Of a stretch of 44,150 nt of DNA, positions 29,740 through 39,358 are shown piece by piece. This DNA is from Candidatus Allofournierella merdavium. GTDB taxonomy: Bacteria; Bacillota; Clostridia; Oscillospirales; Ruminococcaceae. The translations under genes and the position numbers were made by a program. The notes below the pieces were generated by a model, which saw only the letters and a program-made list of their open reading frames with translations, made no database searches and was not told where the DNA came from. Numbering within the stretch: position 1 is the stretch's first letter; every line of letters begins with the position of its first letter. The DNA is taken from assembly GCA_019118765.1 (NCBI GenBank), contig DWYI01000044.1:1-44150 (forward strand), written 5' to 3'.

Positions 29740-31110
29740 ATGAACGGCAACATCACAGGCGGGGTCATCTGGAAACAGATCCTTCTGTTCTTCTTCCCCA
29801 TCTGGTTCGGCACCTTTTTTCAGCAGCTCTACAACACCGCCGACGCGGTGATCGTGGGCAACTTTGTGGGCAAGGGGGCGCTGGCGGCGGTGGGCACCAC
29901 GGCGGTGGTGCAGAACCTGCTGGTGGGCTTCTTTGTGGGGGTGGCCAGCGGCGCTTCGGTGGTCATCAGCCAGTATTACGGCGCGCGCCGGGGCAAAGAG
30001 GTGCAGCGGGCGGTGCACACCGCCATGGCCATGGCCCTTTTGGGGGGCGTGGGCATCATGGTCATCGGCCTGGCGGCCAGCCGCTGGGCGCTGTCCATCA
30101 TGAACACCCCCGCCGACGTGATGGAGGACGCGGTGCTCTACCTGCGCATCTGCTTTCTGGGCATGGTGCCCAGCCTCATTTACAATATGGGCACCGGCAT
30201 TTTGCGGGCGGTGGGCGACTCCAAGCGCCCGCTCTACTTCCTCATCTGCGCCAGCCTCACCAACATCGTGCTGGACGTGGTGCTGGTGGCCATCCTGGGC
30301 ATGGGGGTGGCCGGCGCGGCGCTGGCCACCGTGGCCAGCCAGTGCGTGTCGGCCTACATGACGGTGATCAGCCTCACCCGCACCACCGCCTGCTACCGCT
30401 TTGTGCCCTCCTATCTGCGGCTGGACGGGGAGATGGTGGGCAAGATCGTGCGCATCGGCCTGCCGGCGGGGCTGCAGTCGGTGATGTACTCGCTGTCCAA
30501 CAGCGTGGTGCAGGCCTCCATCAACAGCTTCGGCACCGACGTGGTGGCCGCCTACACCGCCTACGGCAAGATCGACAGCGTCTTCTGGATGACCATGAAC
30601 TCCTTCGGCCTGTCCATCACCACCTTTGTGGGGCAGAACTTCGGCGCCGGCCAGTACGACCGGGTGAAGAAGGGGGTGCGCCAGTGTGTGCTGATGGCCT
30701 TTGTGGCCACCGGCGCGCTGATGGCCTTCACCCTGGCCTTCGGCAGCGCGCTGTTCCGCCTCTTCGTGCAGGACGTGCCGGTGATCCGGCAGGGGGTGGA
30801 GATCCTGCACTATGTAGTGCCCTTCTGGCCCACCTATGTGCTCATCGAGATCCTCAGCGGCTCGGTGCGCGGCGCGGGCGACTCCCTCATCCCCATGATC
30901 ATGACCAGCATCGGCGTCTGCGTCACCCGCATCCTCTGGGCGGTCACGGTGGTGGCTACCGTCTGGCACAGCCTCATCGGCGCGCTGGCCTGTTACCCCC
31001 TCAGCTGGAGCCTGACCAGCCTGCTCTTCCTGGTCTACTACCTCCAGGGCGGCTGGCTGCGCCGGCGCATCCGCGTCCGGGAGGAGGGCCAAAGCGGGCA
31101 GCCGGCCTGA
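29740..31110 (+). CDS. MATE-family multidrug/sodium efflux transporter
   Basis: 456 residues with 12 predicted membrane helices in two MatE repeats. The opening IWKQILLFFFPIWFGTFFQQLYNTADAVIVGNFVGKGALAAVG (split by helix) and the GVASGASVVISQYYGARRG loop are family signatures. The second repeat begins GLPAGLQSVMYSLSN. It exports cationic compounds in exchange for Na+ or H+; the substrate is unknown. The ATG at 29740 follows GGAGGG; the frame is open earlier but without an RBS. Monocistronic, with its own promoter and terminator. Confidence 0.93.
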   Translation: MNGNITGGVIWKQILLFFFPIWFGTFFQQLYNTADAVIVGNFVGKGALAAVGTTAVVQNLLVGFFVGVASGASVVISQYYGARRGKEVQRAVHTAMAMALLGGVGIMVIGLAASRWALSIMNTPADVMEDAVLYLRICFLGMVPSLIYNMGTGILRAVGDSKRPLYFLICASLTNIVLDVVLVAILGMGVAGAALATVASQCVSAYMTVISLTRTTACYRFVPSYLRLDGEMVGKIVRIGLPAGLQSVMYSLSNSVVQASINSFGTDVVAAYTAYGKIDSVFWMTMNSFGLSITTFVGQNFGAGQYDRVKKGVRQCVLMAFVATGALMAFTLAFGSALFRLFVQDVPVIRQGVEILHYVVPFWPTYVLIEILSGSVRGAGDSLIPMIMTSIGVCVTRILWAVTVVATVWHSLIGALACYPLSWSLTSLLFLVYYLQGGWLRRRIRVREEGQSGQPA

Positions 31111-31164
31111 AAAGCCAGGGGCCGCCCGCAAAACAGCCCTGCCGGAAAAAGACGATGAACAACG

Positions 31165-31214
31165 AAAAACCCGCCGTTTCCTGCCGATGGCCGGCCGGAA
31201 ACGGCGGGTTTTTT
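31165..31214. terminator. Bidirectional terminator after the MATE gene
   Basis: A 15-bp stem AAACCCGCCGTTTCC (31167-31181) / GGAAACGGCGGGTTT (31197-31211). It is followed by T's on the plus strand and preceded by A's, so it also serves the opposing lipoprotein gene. Confidence 0.9.
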
Positions 31215-31232
31215 GTGATGGGGGAAAAGAGC

Positions 31233-31916
31233 TCAGAAGGATTCCGCAAGGGCGATCCCGGTCCCGGCTTCAAAGGCGTCCGCCCATTCTTTGTCGCGAT
31301 AGAAAACGATGCATTCCTGGTATCCGTCCCCGGTAAAAAACAGCTGCTTGCCGGTGTTGCGCGCCCGGATGATCCCGCTCAGTTCGTTTGCCAGCCGCGG
31401 GTTGAACCAGTCGTTTTGCATCTCTGTCTCCAGGGTGAATTCTTCCCCCCGCCATGCAAAGGTGACCGTCCGCCGGCCGGTCCCTTTCTCCCAGTCCACC
31501 CGGCTGGTGTCCTCCCGGATGTTTTCAAAGGCGAGCTCTTCCGGGGCCAGGGAGCAAACGCCGGCCAGGAAAAGGGTGTACATCCTTTCCAGGTCGGAGA
31601 CCTCCATATCGAAGGCGTACACGCCGTTTCGGGAAGGCGCCCATGCCATCGCGTCAGGGTCATATCCGCCCTCTCCCAGCGCCGTCAATAAGGCGGTGCC
31701 CTTGCTGAGCGATACCTCCGGCGGCAGCGTGCTGAAACTCTGTTCCAGCCTTTCCGTCAGCTGGGGGCTCGCTCCCTGTATGCCGTATCGGCTGAAAACG
31801 TCCGCAAACTCCGCAAACGTCTCGGGCACCTTCGCGCCGGCGCGCGCGCGACCTTCAGACCCGCAGCCGCAGAAACAGAACGGGGCCAGCAGGAGCAGGG
31901 ACAACCCCTTTTTCAT
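31233..31916 (-). CDS. Lipoprotein of unknown function
   Basis: 227 residues. A signal peptide of KKGLSLLLLAPFCFCGC with a probable lipidated Cys at 16 or 18, then a soluble domain (FAEFADVFSRYGIQG, TVTFAWRGEEFTLETEMQ, and a C-terminal YQECIVFYRDKEWADAF). No family recognised. AAGGAGG lies about 10 nt before the ATG. Its codons end in A/T more often than in neighbouring genes, which may point to later acquisition. An extended -10 (TGTACAAT on the minus strand, near 31970) precedes it. The remaining bases up to 32101 hold nothing I can identify. Confidence 0.78.
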   Translation of the reverse strand: MKKGLSLLLLAPFCFCGCGSEGRARAGAKVPETFAEFADVFSRYGIQGASPQLTERLEQSFSTLPPEVSLSKGTALLTALGEGGYDPDAMAWAPSRNGVYAFDMEVSDLERMYTLFLAGVCSLAPEELAFENIREDTSRVDWEKGTGRRTVTFAWRGEEFTLETEMQNDWFNPRLANELSGIIRARNTGKQLFFTGDGYQECIVFYRDKEWADAFEAGTGIALAESF

Positions 31917-32101
31917 GGGAACAGCACCTCCTTCCGTGTTCGGGAAAAACCTCTTTCATTTCTTATTGTACACCGCGCCCCGCGGGAATGGAAGGGGCGC
32001 GCCGGCCCAGCCCGCGCCCGCAGGGCGGCGAAGGATGTGCGGGCCGACCGAACCGGGCGGAAAAGCGGGGCGCGTCTGCCCAAATAGAGAACCGCCCGCG
32101 C

Positions 32102-32133
32102 AAAAAGGCCCCGGCGCTGGGAAGCGCCGGGGC
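32102..32133 (-). terminator. Terminator of glnS
   Basis: An 11-bp stem GCCCCGGCGCT (32108-32118) / AGCGCCGGGGC (32123-32133). On the minus strand it is followed by CTTTTTG. Confidence 0.9.
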
Positions 32134-32151
32134 TGTTTCATGTATAAACGC

Positions 32152-33819
32152 TTATTTCTGCTCCAGGGTCTTGGAGAAGCTGTCCTTCAGGGTCACCGCC
32201 CGGTTGAACACGCCCGGGTTCTTGGAGTCGGCGGTGAAGTAGCCCATCCGCACGAACTGGAAGGTCTCGCCGGGCTTGGCCTCCGCGAGGCAGGCCTCCA
32301 GCTTCGCGCCGGGCAGGGCCCTCACGCTCTCCGGGTTCAAGAAGTCCTTGTAGTCCGCGCCCTCGGGCAGTTCGCCCATGTTCTCCTGGGTGAACAGCTT
32401 GTCATACAGGCGCACCTCGGCGTTTACCGCGTGGGCGGCGCTCACCCAGTGGATCGTGCCCTTGACCTTGCGGCCGTCGGCGGGCATGCCGTTGCCGGTC
32501 TCCAGGTCCGCGGTGCAGCGCAGTTCGGCCACCTGGCCGGCTTCGTCCAGGATCACCTCGTTGCACTTCACGATATAGGCGCCCATCAGCCGCACCTCGC
32601 CGTCCGGCTTGAGGCGCTGGAACTTGGGCGGGGGCACCTGGGCGAAGTCGCTGCGCTCGATGTAGAGTTCGCCCGAGAAGGCCACCTTGCGGGTGGAGTC
32701 GTCGCCGGCCGCCTTGTTGGGGTTGTTGGGGATGTCGAAATATTCCACCTTGCCGGCGGGGTAGTTGGTGATGGTCAGCTTGATGGGGTCGGTCACCGCC
32801 ATCCGCCGCGGGGCGGACAGCTCCAGTTCGGTGCGCAGGCAGTGCTCCAGCAGGCGGTAGTCCACCAGGCTGTACACCTTGGACACGCCCGCCTTCTTCA
32901 CGAACTCAAAGATGCTGGAGGGGGTGTAGCCCCGGCGGCGCAGCCCGCAGAGAGTGGGCATGCGGGGGTCGTCCCAGCCGTCCACGATGTTCTTTTCCAC
33001 CAGCTCCCGCAGATAGCGCTTGCTCATCACCGTGTTGGACACGTTCAGCCGCGCGAACTCCCGCTGGATGGGGAAGGGCCCCAGATGCAGGTTGTCGATG
33101 ACCCACTCGTACAGCGGCCGGTGGTTCTCAAACTCCAGGCTGCACATGCTGTGGGTGATGCCCTCGATGGCGTCCTGGATGGGGTGGGCGAAGTCGTAGA
33201 GCGGGTAGATGCACCAGGCGTCGCCCTGGCGGTGGTGATGGGCGTGGACGATGCGGTAGATGGCCGGGTCCCGCAGGTTCATGTTGGGGCTGGCCATGTC
33301 GATCTTGGCCCGCAGGGTGCGGCTGCCGTCGGCAAACTCGCCGGCGCGCATCCGGCGGAACAGGTCCAGGTTCTCCTCCACCGAGCGGTCCCGCCAGGGG
33401 CTCGGCCGGCCCGGCTCGGTGAGGGTGCCCCGGTACTCCTGCATCTGCTCCCGGGTCAGGTCGCACACATAGGCCTTGCCCTCTTTGATGAGCTGCTCGG
33501 CGTACTGATAGCACTGCTCAAAGTAGTCGCTGCCGTAAAAGATGCCGCCGCTCGGGATGGCACCCAGCCAGCGCAGGTCCTCCTCGATGCTCTTGACGTA
33601 CTCCTCATCCTCCCGCACGGGGTTGGTGTCGTCGTAGCGCAGGTTGAACTTGCCGCCGTAGGCGGTGGCGATGCCCCAGTTGATCCAGATGGCCTTGGCG
33701 CTGCCGATGTGCAGGTAGCCGTTGGGCTCCGGCGGGAAGCGGGTGTGGATCTCCTTCACCCGGCCGGCGGCCAGGTCGGCGTCGATGATCTCGGTGAGAA
33801 AGTTGCTGGGCTTTTCCAT
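32152..33819 (-). CDS. glnS: Glutaminyl-tRNA synthetase
   Basis: 555 residues, class I. The HIGH motif appears as PPEPNGYLHIGSAKA (about 28-42), which is the GlnRS/GluRS form; KMSKS appears as VMSKR (about 270). DDTNP, LRAKIDMASPNMNLRDP and the C-terminal anticodon-binding beta-barrels (EYFDIPNNPN, IHWVSAAHAV) identify GlnRS rather than GluRS. It charges tRNA-Gln directly, so the cell need not rely only on GatCAB transamidation. The ATG at 33819 follows TAGGAGGGG. The frame extends upstream but without the family sequence. Confidence 0.95.
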   Translation of the reverse strand: MEKPSNFLTEIIDADLAAGRVKEIHTRFPPEPNGYLHIGSAKAIWINWGIATAYGGKFNLRYDDTNPVREDEEYVKSIEEDLRWLGAIPSGGIFYGSDYFEQCYQYAEQLIKEGKAYVCDLTREQMQEYRGTLTEPGRPSPWRDRSVEENLDLFRRMRAGEFADGSRTLRAKIDMASPNMNLRDPAIYRIVHAHHHRQGDAWCIYPLYDFAHPIQDAIEGITHSMCSLEFENHRPLYEWVIDNLHLGPFPIQREFARLNVSNTVMSKRYLRELVEKNIVDGWDDPRMPTLCGLRRRGYTPSSIFEFVKKAGVSKVYSLVDYRLLEHCLRTELELSAPRRMAVTDPIKLTITNYPAGKVEYFDIPNNPNKAAGDDSTRKVAFSGELYIERSDFAQVPPPKFQRLKPDGEVRLMGAYIVKCNEVILDEAGQVAELRCTADLETGNGMPADGRKVKGTIHWVSAAHAVNAEVRLYDKLFTQENMGELPEGADYKDFLNPESVRALPGAKLEACLAEAKPGETFQFVRMGYFTADSKNPGVFNRAVTLKDSFSKTLEQK

Positions 33820-33941
33820 GATCTTGCCCCTCCTAAAAGGTATATCCGAGCGCCGGCGGAGCCGGCGGCCCACTATCTGTATTATTCTACAGGATTTTTG
33901 CCGTGAATGCAACATAAAAGCGGCCCGCGCCGGCGCGGGAA

Positions 33942-33971
33942 TTGACAAAAAACCCGGTTGTATGGTACTTT
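33942..33971 (+). promoter_or_regulatory. Promoter of the yitT-like gene
   Basis: A perfect TTGACA (33942-33947), 18 nt, TACTTT (33966-33971) with extended TGG. Confidence 0.6.
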
Positions 33972-33988
33972 ATTACAGATACTGGGGC

Positions 33989-34025
33989 AGTGGGCCGTTT
34001 TGGCCCGCTACCCGAGAAAGCGGGT
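33989..34025 (+). promoter_or_regulatory. Tandem hairpins in the yitT-like leader
   Basis: Hairpin 1: AGTGGGCC (33989-33996) / GGCCCGCT (34002-34009), loop GTTTT. Hairpin 2 directly after it: ACCCG (34010-34014) / CGGGT (34021-34025), loop AGAAAG. GGCAG (33986-33990) could alternatively pair with CTGCC (34026-34030) to close both into a three-way junction. It lies between the promoter and the start codon, where no good RBS is seen. I cannot assign it to a known riboswitch class. Confidence 0.4.
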
Positions 34026-34035
34026 CTGCCATTCC

Positions 34036-34905
34036 ATGTTTTCAAAACAGAAGATTTTTTCCCGGGAGTTCGCGGTCTGGGCGCTGCTGCTCAACCTGGG
34101 GCTGTTCCTCACGGCGGCGGGCATCCACCTGTTCAAGACCCCCAACCACTTCGCCATGGGCGGCACCAGCGGCGTGTCCATCATCCTGGCCAGCCTCTTC
34201 CCCAACCTGAACGTGGGCGGCGCGCTGTTCCTCATCAACGCCGCCCTGGTGGCGCTGGGCCTTGTGTTCCTGGGGGCGAAGACCATGGGGGTGACCATCT
34301 ACTCCTCCTTTGCCCTGTCGGCCTTCGTGTCGCTGCTGGAAAAGGTGTACCCCATGCACGGCCCCTTCACCGACGACACCTTCCTGGAACTGTGCTTTGC
34401 GGTGGCCCTGCCCGCCATCGGCAGCGCCATCGTCTTCAATGTGGGCGCCTCCACCGGCGGCACCGACATCGTGGCCATGATCCTGGCCAAGTACACCGGC
34501 CTGGAGGTGGGACGGGCCCTGCTGGTGAGCGACGTGGCCATCGCCGTCTGGGCGGGGGGGCTCTACGGCGTGGCCACCGGCCTGTACTGCCTGCTGGGCA
34601 CCTTTGCCAAGGCCTTTGTGGTGGACGGCATGATCGAGAGCTTCAACCAGCGCAAGGTCATCACCGTCATCACCTCTCACCCGGAGGACCTGAAGGCCTT
34701 CATCCTGGAAAAGCTGAACCGCAGCGCTACCGTCTACACCGCCCGGGGCGCCTACACCGGCAGGGAGGAACAGGTGTACACCACCGTGCTCACCCGGCGG
34801 CAGGCGGTGGCCCTGCGCAACCATCTGCGCCGGGCGGACCCCACCGCCTTCCTCACCATCGTCAATTCCTCCGAGATCGTGGGCAAGGGCTTCCGGGCGC
34901 TGTGA
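34036..34905 (+). CDS. YitT-family membrane protein (DUF161 plus DUF2179)
   Basis: 289 residues. Five or six membrane helices (about 12-185; MGGTSGVSIILASLFP, GASTGGTDIVAMILAKYTGLEVG) precede a C-terminal cytoplasmic DUF2179 domain (KVITVITSHPEDLKAFILE ... VNSSEIVGKGF). The family is common in Firmicutes and its transport role is uncertain. The ATG at 34036 is chosen as the first codon of the hydrophobic domain. The RBS is weak and the leader is structured, so translation may be regulated. Monocistronic. Confidence 0.88.
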   Translation: MFSKQKIFSREFAVWALLLNLGLFLTAAGIHLFKTPNHFAMGGTSGVSIILASLFPNLNVGGALFLINAALVALGLVFLGAKTMGVTIYSSFALSAFVSLLEKVYPMHGPFTDDTFLELCFAVALPAIGSAIVFNVGASTGGTDIVAMILAKYTGLEVGRALLVSDVAIAVWAGGLYGVATGLYCLLGTFAKAFVVDGMIESFNQRKVITVITSHPEDLKAFILEKLNRSATVYTARGAYTGREEQVYTTVLTRRQAVALRNHLRRADPTAFLTIVNSSEIVGKGFRAL

Positions 34906-34952
34906 GCGGGGATGGCAACATCCCCCAACTTCAAACATTTTTCAAAATTCCC

Positions 34953-34961
34953 TGTTATAAT
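34953..34961 (+). promoter_or_regulatory. Extended -10 promoter of the activase operon
   Basis: TGTTATAAT (34953-34961) is consensus. The -35 is poor (AT-rich). Confidence 0.6.
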
Positions 34962-34981
34962 CATAATGTTTACTGTTTTTT

Positions 34982-35010
34982 CGCGGCCCGGCCCCCGGGG
35001 CCGGGCCGCG
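34982..35010 (+). promoter_or_regulatory. 13-bp GC hairpin in the activase leader
   Basis: CGCGGCCCGGCCC (34982-34994) pairs perfectly with GGGCCGGGCCGCG (34998-35010). Only TCTTA follows, so it is a weak terminator at best. It begins about 14 nt after the predicted transcription start and ends about 14 nt before the RBS, a position suited to 5'-end protection or attenuation. Confidence 0.5.
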
Positions 35011-35035
35011 TCTTACCAAGGAAAGAGGAGATCAA

Positions 35036-37960
35036 ATGCGCGTTGGTCTGGACATTGGTTCCACCACCATCAAATGCGTGGTGCTGAATGACGCCGGCGA
35101 GGTGGTCTTTGACACCTACGAGCGCCACGGCAGCCACATCACCGAAAAGGCCGCGGAGATTTTGCGGCGGGTGCACACCGAGCAGCTGGAGGGGCGCACC
35201 GCTTACCTTGCCATCTCCGGCTCGGCGGGCATGGGCCTGGCCGAGAGCTGCGGCGTGCCCTTTGTGCAGGAGGTGTTCGCCACCCGGGTGGCGGCCAAGC
35301 GCCTGGTGCCGGACACCGACGTCATCATCGAGCTGGGGGGCGAGGACGCCAAGATTCTCTTCCTCACCGGCGGCACAGAGGTGCGGATGAACGGCAGCTG
35401 CGCCGGCGGCACCGGGGCCTTCATCGACCAGATGGCCACCCTGCTGAAGATGAGCCCGGAGGAGCTGAACGCCGCCGCGGCCACCGCCCAGCGCACCTAC
35501 ACCATCGCCAGCCGCTGCGGCGTGTTCGCCAAGAGCGACATCCAGCCCCTGATCAACCAGGGCGCGGCGGCGGGGGACATCGCCGCCTCCATCTACGGCG
35601 CGGTGGTGAACCAGACCATCGCCGGCCTGGCCCAGGGGCGGGCCATCAAGGGCAACATCCTGTATCTGGGCGGGCCCCTCACCTTCAACAGCGTGCTGCG
35701 CCAGACCTTCGACAAGACCCTGGGGGTCACGGGCCTGTGCCCGGAGCACAGCCTGCACTTTGTGGCCCTGGGCGCGGCTTTCTACGCCGACAAGGAGTTC
35801 AACCTGGCCCAGGTGGCCGACGCGGTGGAGGCCGGCGCCGGCAAGGGCAGCTGGGCCAGCGAGCCGCCCCTGTTTGCCAGCAAGGAGGAGTACGAGGCCT
35901 TCCACGCGCGGCATCTGAAGGCCAGCGTGCCCCATCTGCCCTTTGCCGCCGACTGCGGCCCGGTGCACATCGGCATCGACTCCGGCTCCACCACCGTGAA
36001 GCTGGCGGTCATCGACCAGAACGCGAACCTTCTGTTCACCAGCTACCAGCCGAACCTGGGCAACCCGGTGCCGCTGGTGAAAGAGGTGCTGGAAAAGCTC
36101 TACGCCGACCATCCGGGCCTGGAGGTGGCCAGCGTCACCACCACCGGCTACGGCGAGGCGCTGATCCAGCACGCCTTCAACGCCGACGCCGGCGTGGTGG
36201 AGACGGTGGCCCACTTCACCGCCGCCCGCCATTTCCTGCCCGAGGTGGACTTCATCATCGACATCGGCGGCCAGGACATGAAGTGCTTCAAGATCGAGGA
36301 CGGCGCCATCAGCGACATCTTCCTGAACGAGGCATGCTCCTCCGGCTGCGGCAGCTTTCTGCAGACCTTCGCCGAAGCCCTGGGCTACGACGTGAAGGAG
36401 TTTTCGGCCCTGGGCCTCTTTGCCGACCGCCCGGTGGACCTGGGCAGCCGCTGCACCGTGTTCATGAACTCCAGCGTCAAGCAGGCCCAGAAGGACGGCG
36501 CCTCCATCCAGAACATCTCGGCGGGCCTTTCCATCAGCGTGGTGAAAAACGCCCTCTACAAGGTCATCCGCGCCTCCAGCCCCGAGGAGCTGGGCCGGCA
36601 CATCGTGGTGCAGGGCGGCACCTTCTACAACGAGGCGGTGCTGCGGGCCTTTGAAAAGGAGATGGGGGTGGAGGTCATCCGGCCGGACATCGCCGGCCTG
36701 ATGGGCGCCTTCGGCGCGGCCCTCCACGGCCTTGCCACCGCAAAACCCGGCCAGAAGAGCACCGTGCTGGGCCCCGAGGAACTGGCCGGCTTCAGCCAGA
36801 CCACCCGCACCGTGCAGTGTAACGGCTGCACCAACCACTGCCAGCTCACCGTGAACACCTTCGCCGGCGGGCGGCGGCTCATCAGCGGCAACCGCTGCGA
36901 GCACCCGGTGAGCGGCGGGGCCGCCGGCGGCGACGACGCCCTCAACCTCTACCGCTACAAGCAGAATCTGCTGGCTTCCTACAAGCCGGCGGAGGGCCCC
37001 CGGGGCCGCATCGGCATCCCCTTGTGCCTGAACATGTACGAGCTGCTGCCCTTCTGGCACGCCTTCTTCACCTCCCTGGGCTTTGCCGTCATCACCAGCC
37101 CGGTGAGCGACCGGGCCCTCTACACCGCCGGCCAGGCCAGCATCCCCAGCGACACCGTCTGTTTCCCCGCGAAACTGGCCCACGGCCACATCAAGGCCCT
37201 CAGCCAGATGGGCGTGGATGCCATCTTCTACCCCTGTATGAGTTACAACATCGACGAGCAGCTGGGCGACAACCACTACAACTGCCCGGTGGTGGCCTAT
37301 TACCCCGAGGTGCTGGAGGTGAACTGCCCCGAACTGGCGGATATCCCCTTCATCGACGACTTCGTGGGCCTGCACCGGCCGGCGGACTTTAAAAACAAAA
37401 TGTATTTTATCCTTAAAAAATACTTTAAGGATATCTCCAAGGGGGAGGTGACCCGGGCCGCCGACCTGGGCTACGCCGAGTACCGCGACCATATGCAGCG
37501 CCTGCGGGACAAGGGCGCCGAGATCATCGCCGCGGCCCGGGCGGCGGGCAAGCGGATCATCGTGCTGGCGGGCCGGCCCTACCATGTGGACCCGGAGGTG
37601 AACCACGGCATCGACGGCCTGATCTGCCAGCACGGGGCGGCGGTCGTCACCGAGGACAGCGTGGCCTGGCACGAGCACAAATTCCCCACCACCGTGCTCA
37701 ACCAGTGGACCTATCACTCCCGGCTGTACGCGGCGGCCAAATACTGCACCACCCAGAAGGACATGGACCTGGTGCAGCTGGTGAGCTTCGGCTGCGGGGT
37801 GGACGCCATCACCACCGACGAGACCCGCAGCATCCTGCAGGCGGGGGGCAAGCTGTACACCCAGCTGAAGATCGACGAGATCACCAACCTCGGCGCGGTG
37901 AACATCCGTCTGCGCAGCCTCTTCGCCGCGCTGGACGAGAAGGACAGAAAGGGGGAGTGA
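35036..37960 (+). CDS. 2-hydroxyacyl-CoA-dehydratase-type activase with tandem ASKHA domains (BadF/HgdC family) plus DUF2229-type domain
   Basis: 974 residues. Two ATPase domains of the BadF/BadG/HgdC family: GLDIGSTTIKCVVL (about 4-17) with Cys122 (SCAGGTG) and Cys161 (SRCGVFA), and GIDSGSTTVKLAV (about 313-325) with Cys434/Cys438 (ACSSGCG) and Cys473 (SRCTVFM). In dimeric activators these two cysteine positions from each subunit hold one [4Fe-4S] cluster, so this protein could hold it within one chain. The rest (from about 590; CNGCTNHCQLTV) is the COG3580/DUF2229-like part. Such proteins drive ATP-dependent low-potential electron transfer; the acceptor here is unknown. It has AGAGGAG before the ATG and forms an operon with the next gene. 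Confidence 0.88.
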   Translation: MRVGLDIGSTTIKCVVLNDAGEVVFDTYERHGSHITEKAAEILRRVHTEQLEGRTAYLAISGSAGMGLAESCGVPFVQEVFATRVAAKRLVPDTDVIIELGGEDAKILFLTGGTEVRMNGSCAGGTGAFIDQMATLLKMSPEELNAAAATAQRTYTIASRCGVFAKSDIQPLINQGAAAGDIAASIYGAVVNQTIAGLAQGRAIKGNILYLGGPLTFNSVLRQTFDKTLGVTGLCPEHSLHFVALGAAFYADKEFNLAQVADAVEAGAGKGSWASEPPLFASKEEYEAFHARHLKASVPHLPFAADCGPVHIGIDSGSTTVKLAVIDQNANLLFTSYQPNLGNPVPLVKEVLEKLYADHPGLEVASVTTTGYGEALIQHAFNADAGVVETVAHFTAARHFLPEVDFIIDIGGQDMKCFKIEDGAISDIFLNEACSSGCGSFLQTFAEALGYDVKEFSALGLFADRPVDLGSRCTVFMNSSVKQAQKDGASIQNISAGLSISVVKNALYKVIRASSPEELGRHIVVQGGTFYNEAVLRAFEKEMGVEVIRPDIAGLMGAFGAALHGLATAKPGQKSTVLGPEELAGFSQTTRTVQCNGCTNHCQLTVNTFAGGRRLISGNRCEHPVSGGAAGGDDALNLYRYKQNLLASYKPAEGPRGRIGIPLCLNMYELLPFWHAFFTSLGFAVITSPVSDRALYTAGQASIPSDTVCFPAKLAHGHIKALSQMGVDAIFYPCMSYNIDEQLGDNHYNCPVVAYYPEVLEVNCPELADIPFIDDFVGLHRPADFKNKMYFILKKYFKDISKGEVTRAADLGYAEYRDHMQRLRDKGAEIIAAARAAGKRIIVLAGRPYHVDPEVNHGIDGLICQHGAAVVTEDSVAWHEHKFPTTVLNQWTYHSRLYAAAKYCTTQKDMDLVQLVSFGCGVDAITTDETRSILQAGGKLYTQLKIDEITNLGAVNIRLRSLFAALDEKDRKGE

Positions 37961-37964
37961 ACCG

Positions 37965-39299
<1,335 letters not shown>

Positions 39300-39358
39300 A
39301 AACAAAAAGCGGGGCGGGCGTTTCGTCCGCCCTGCCCTGTGTGAGAGGAACGAGAGAC

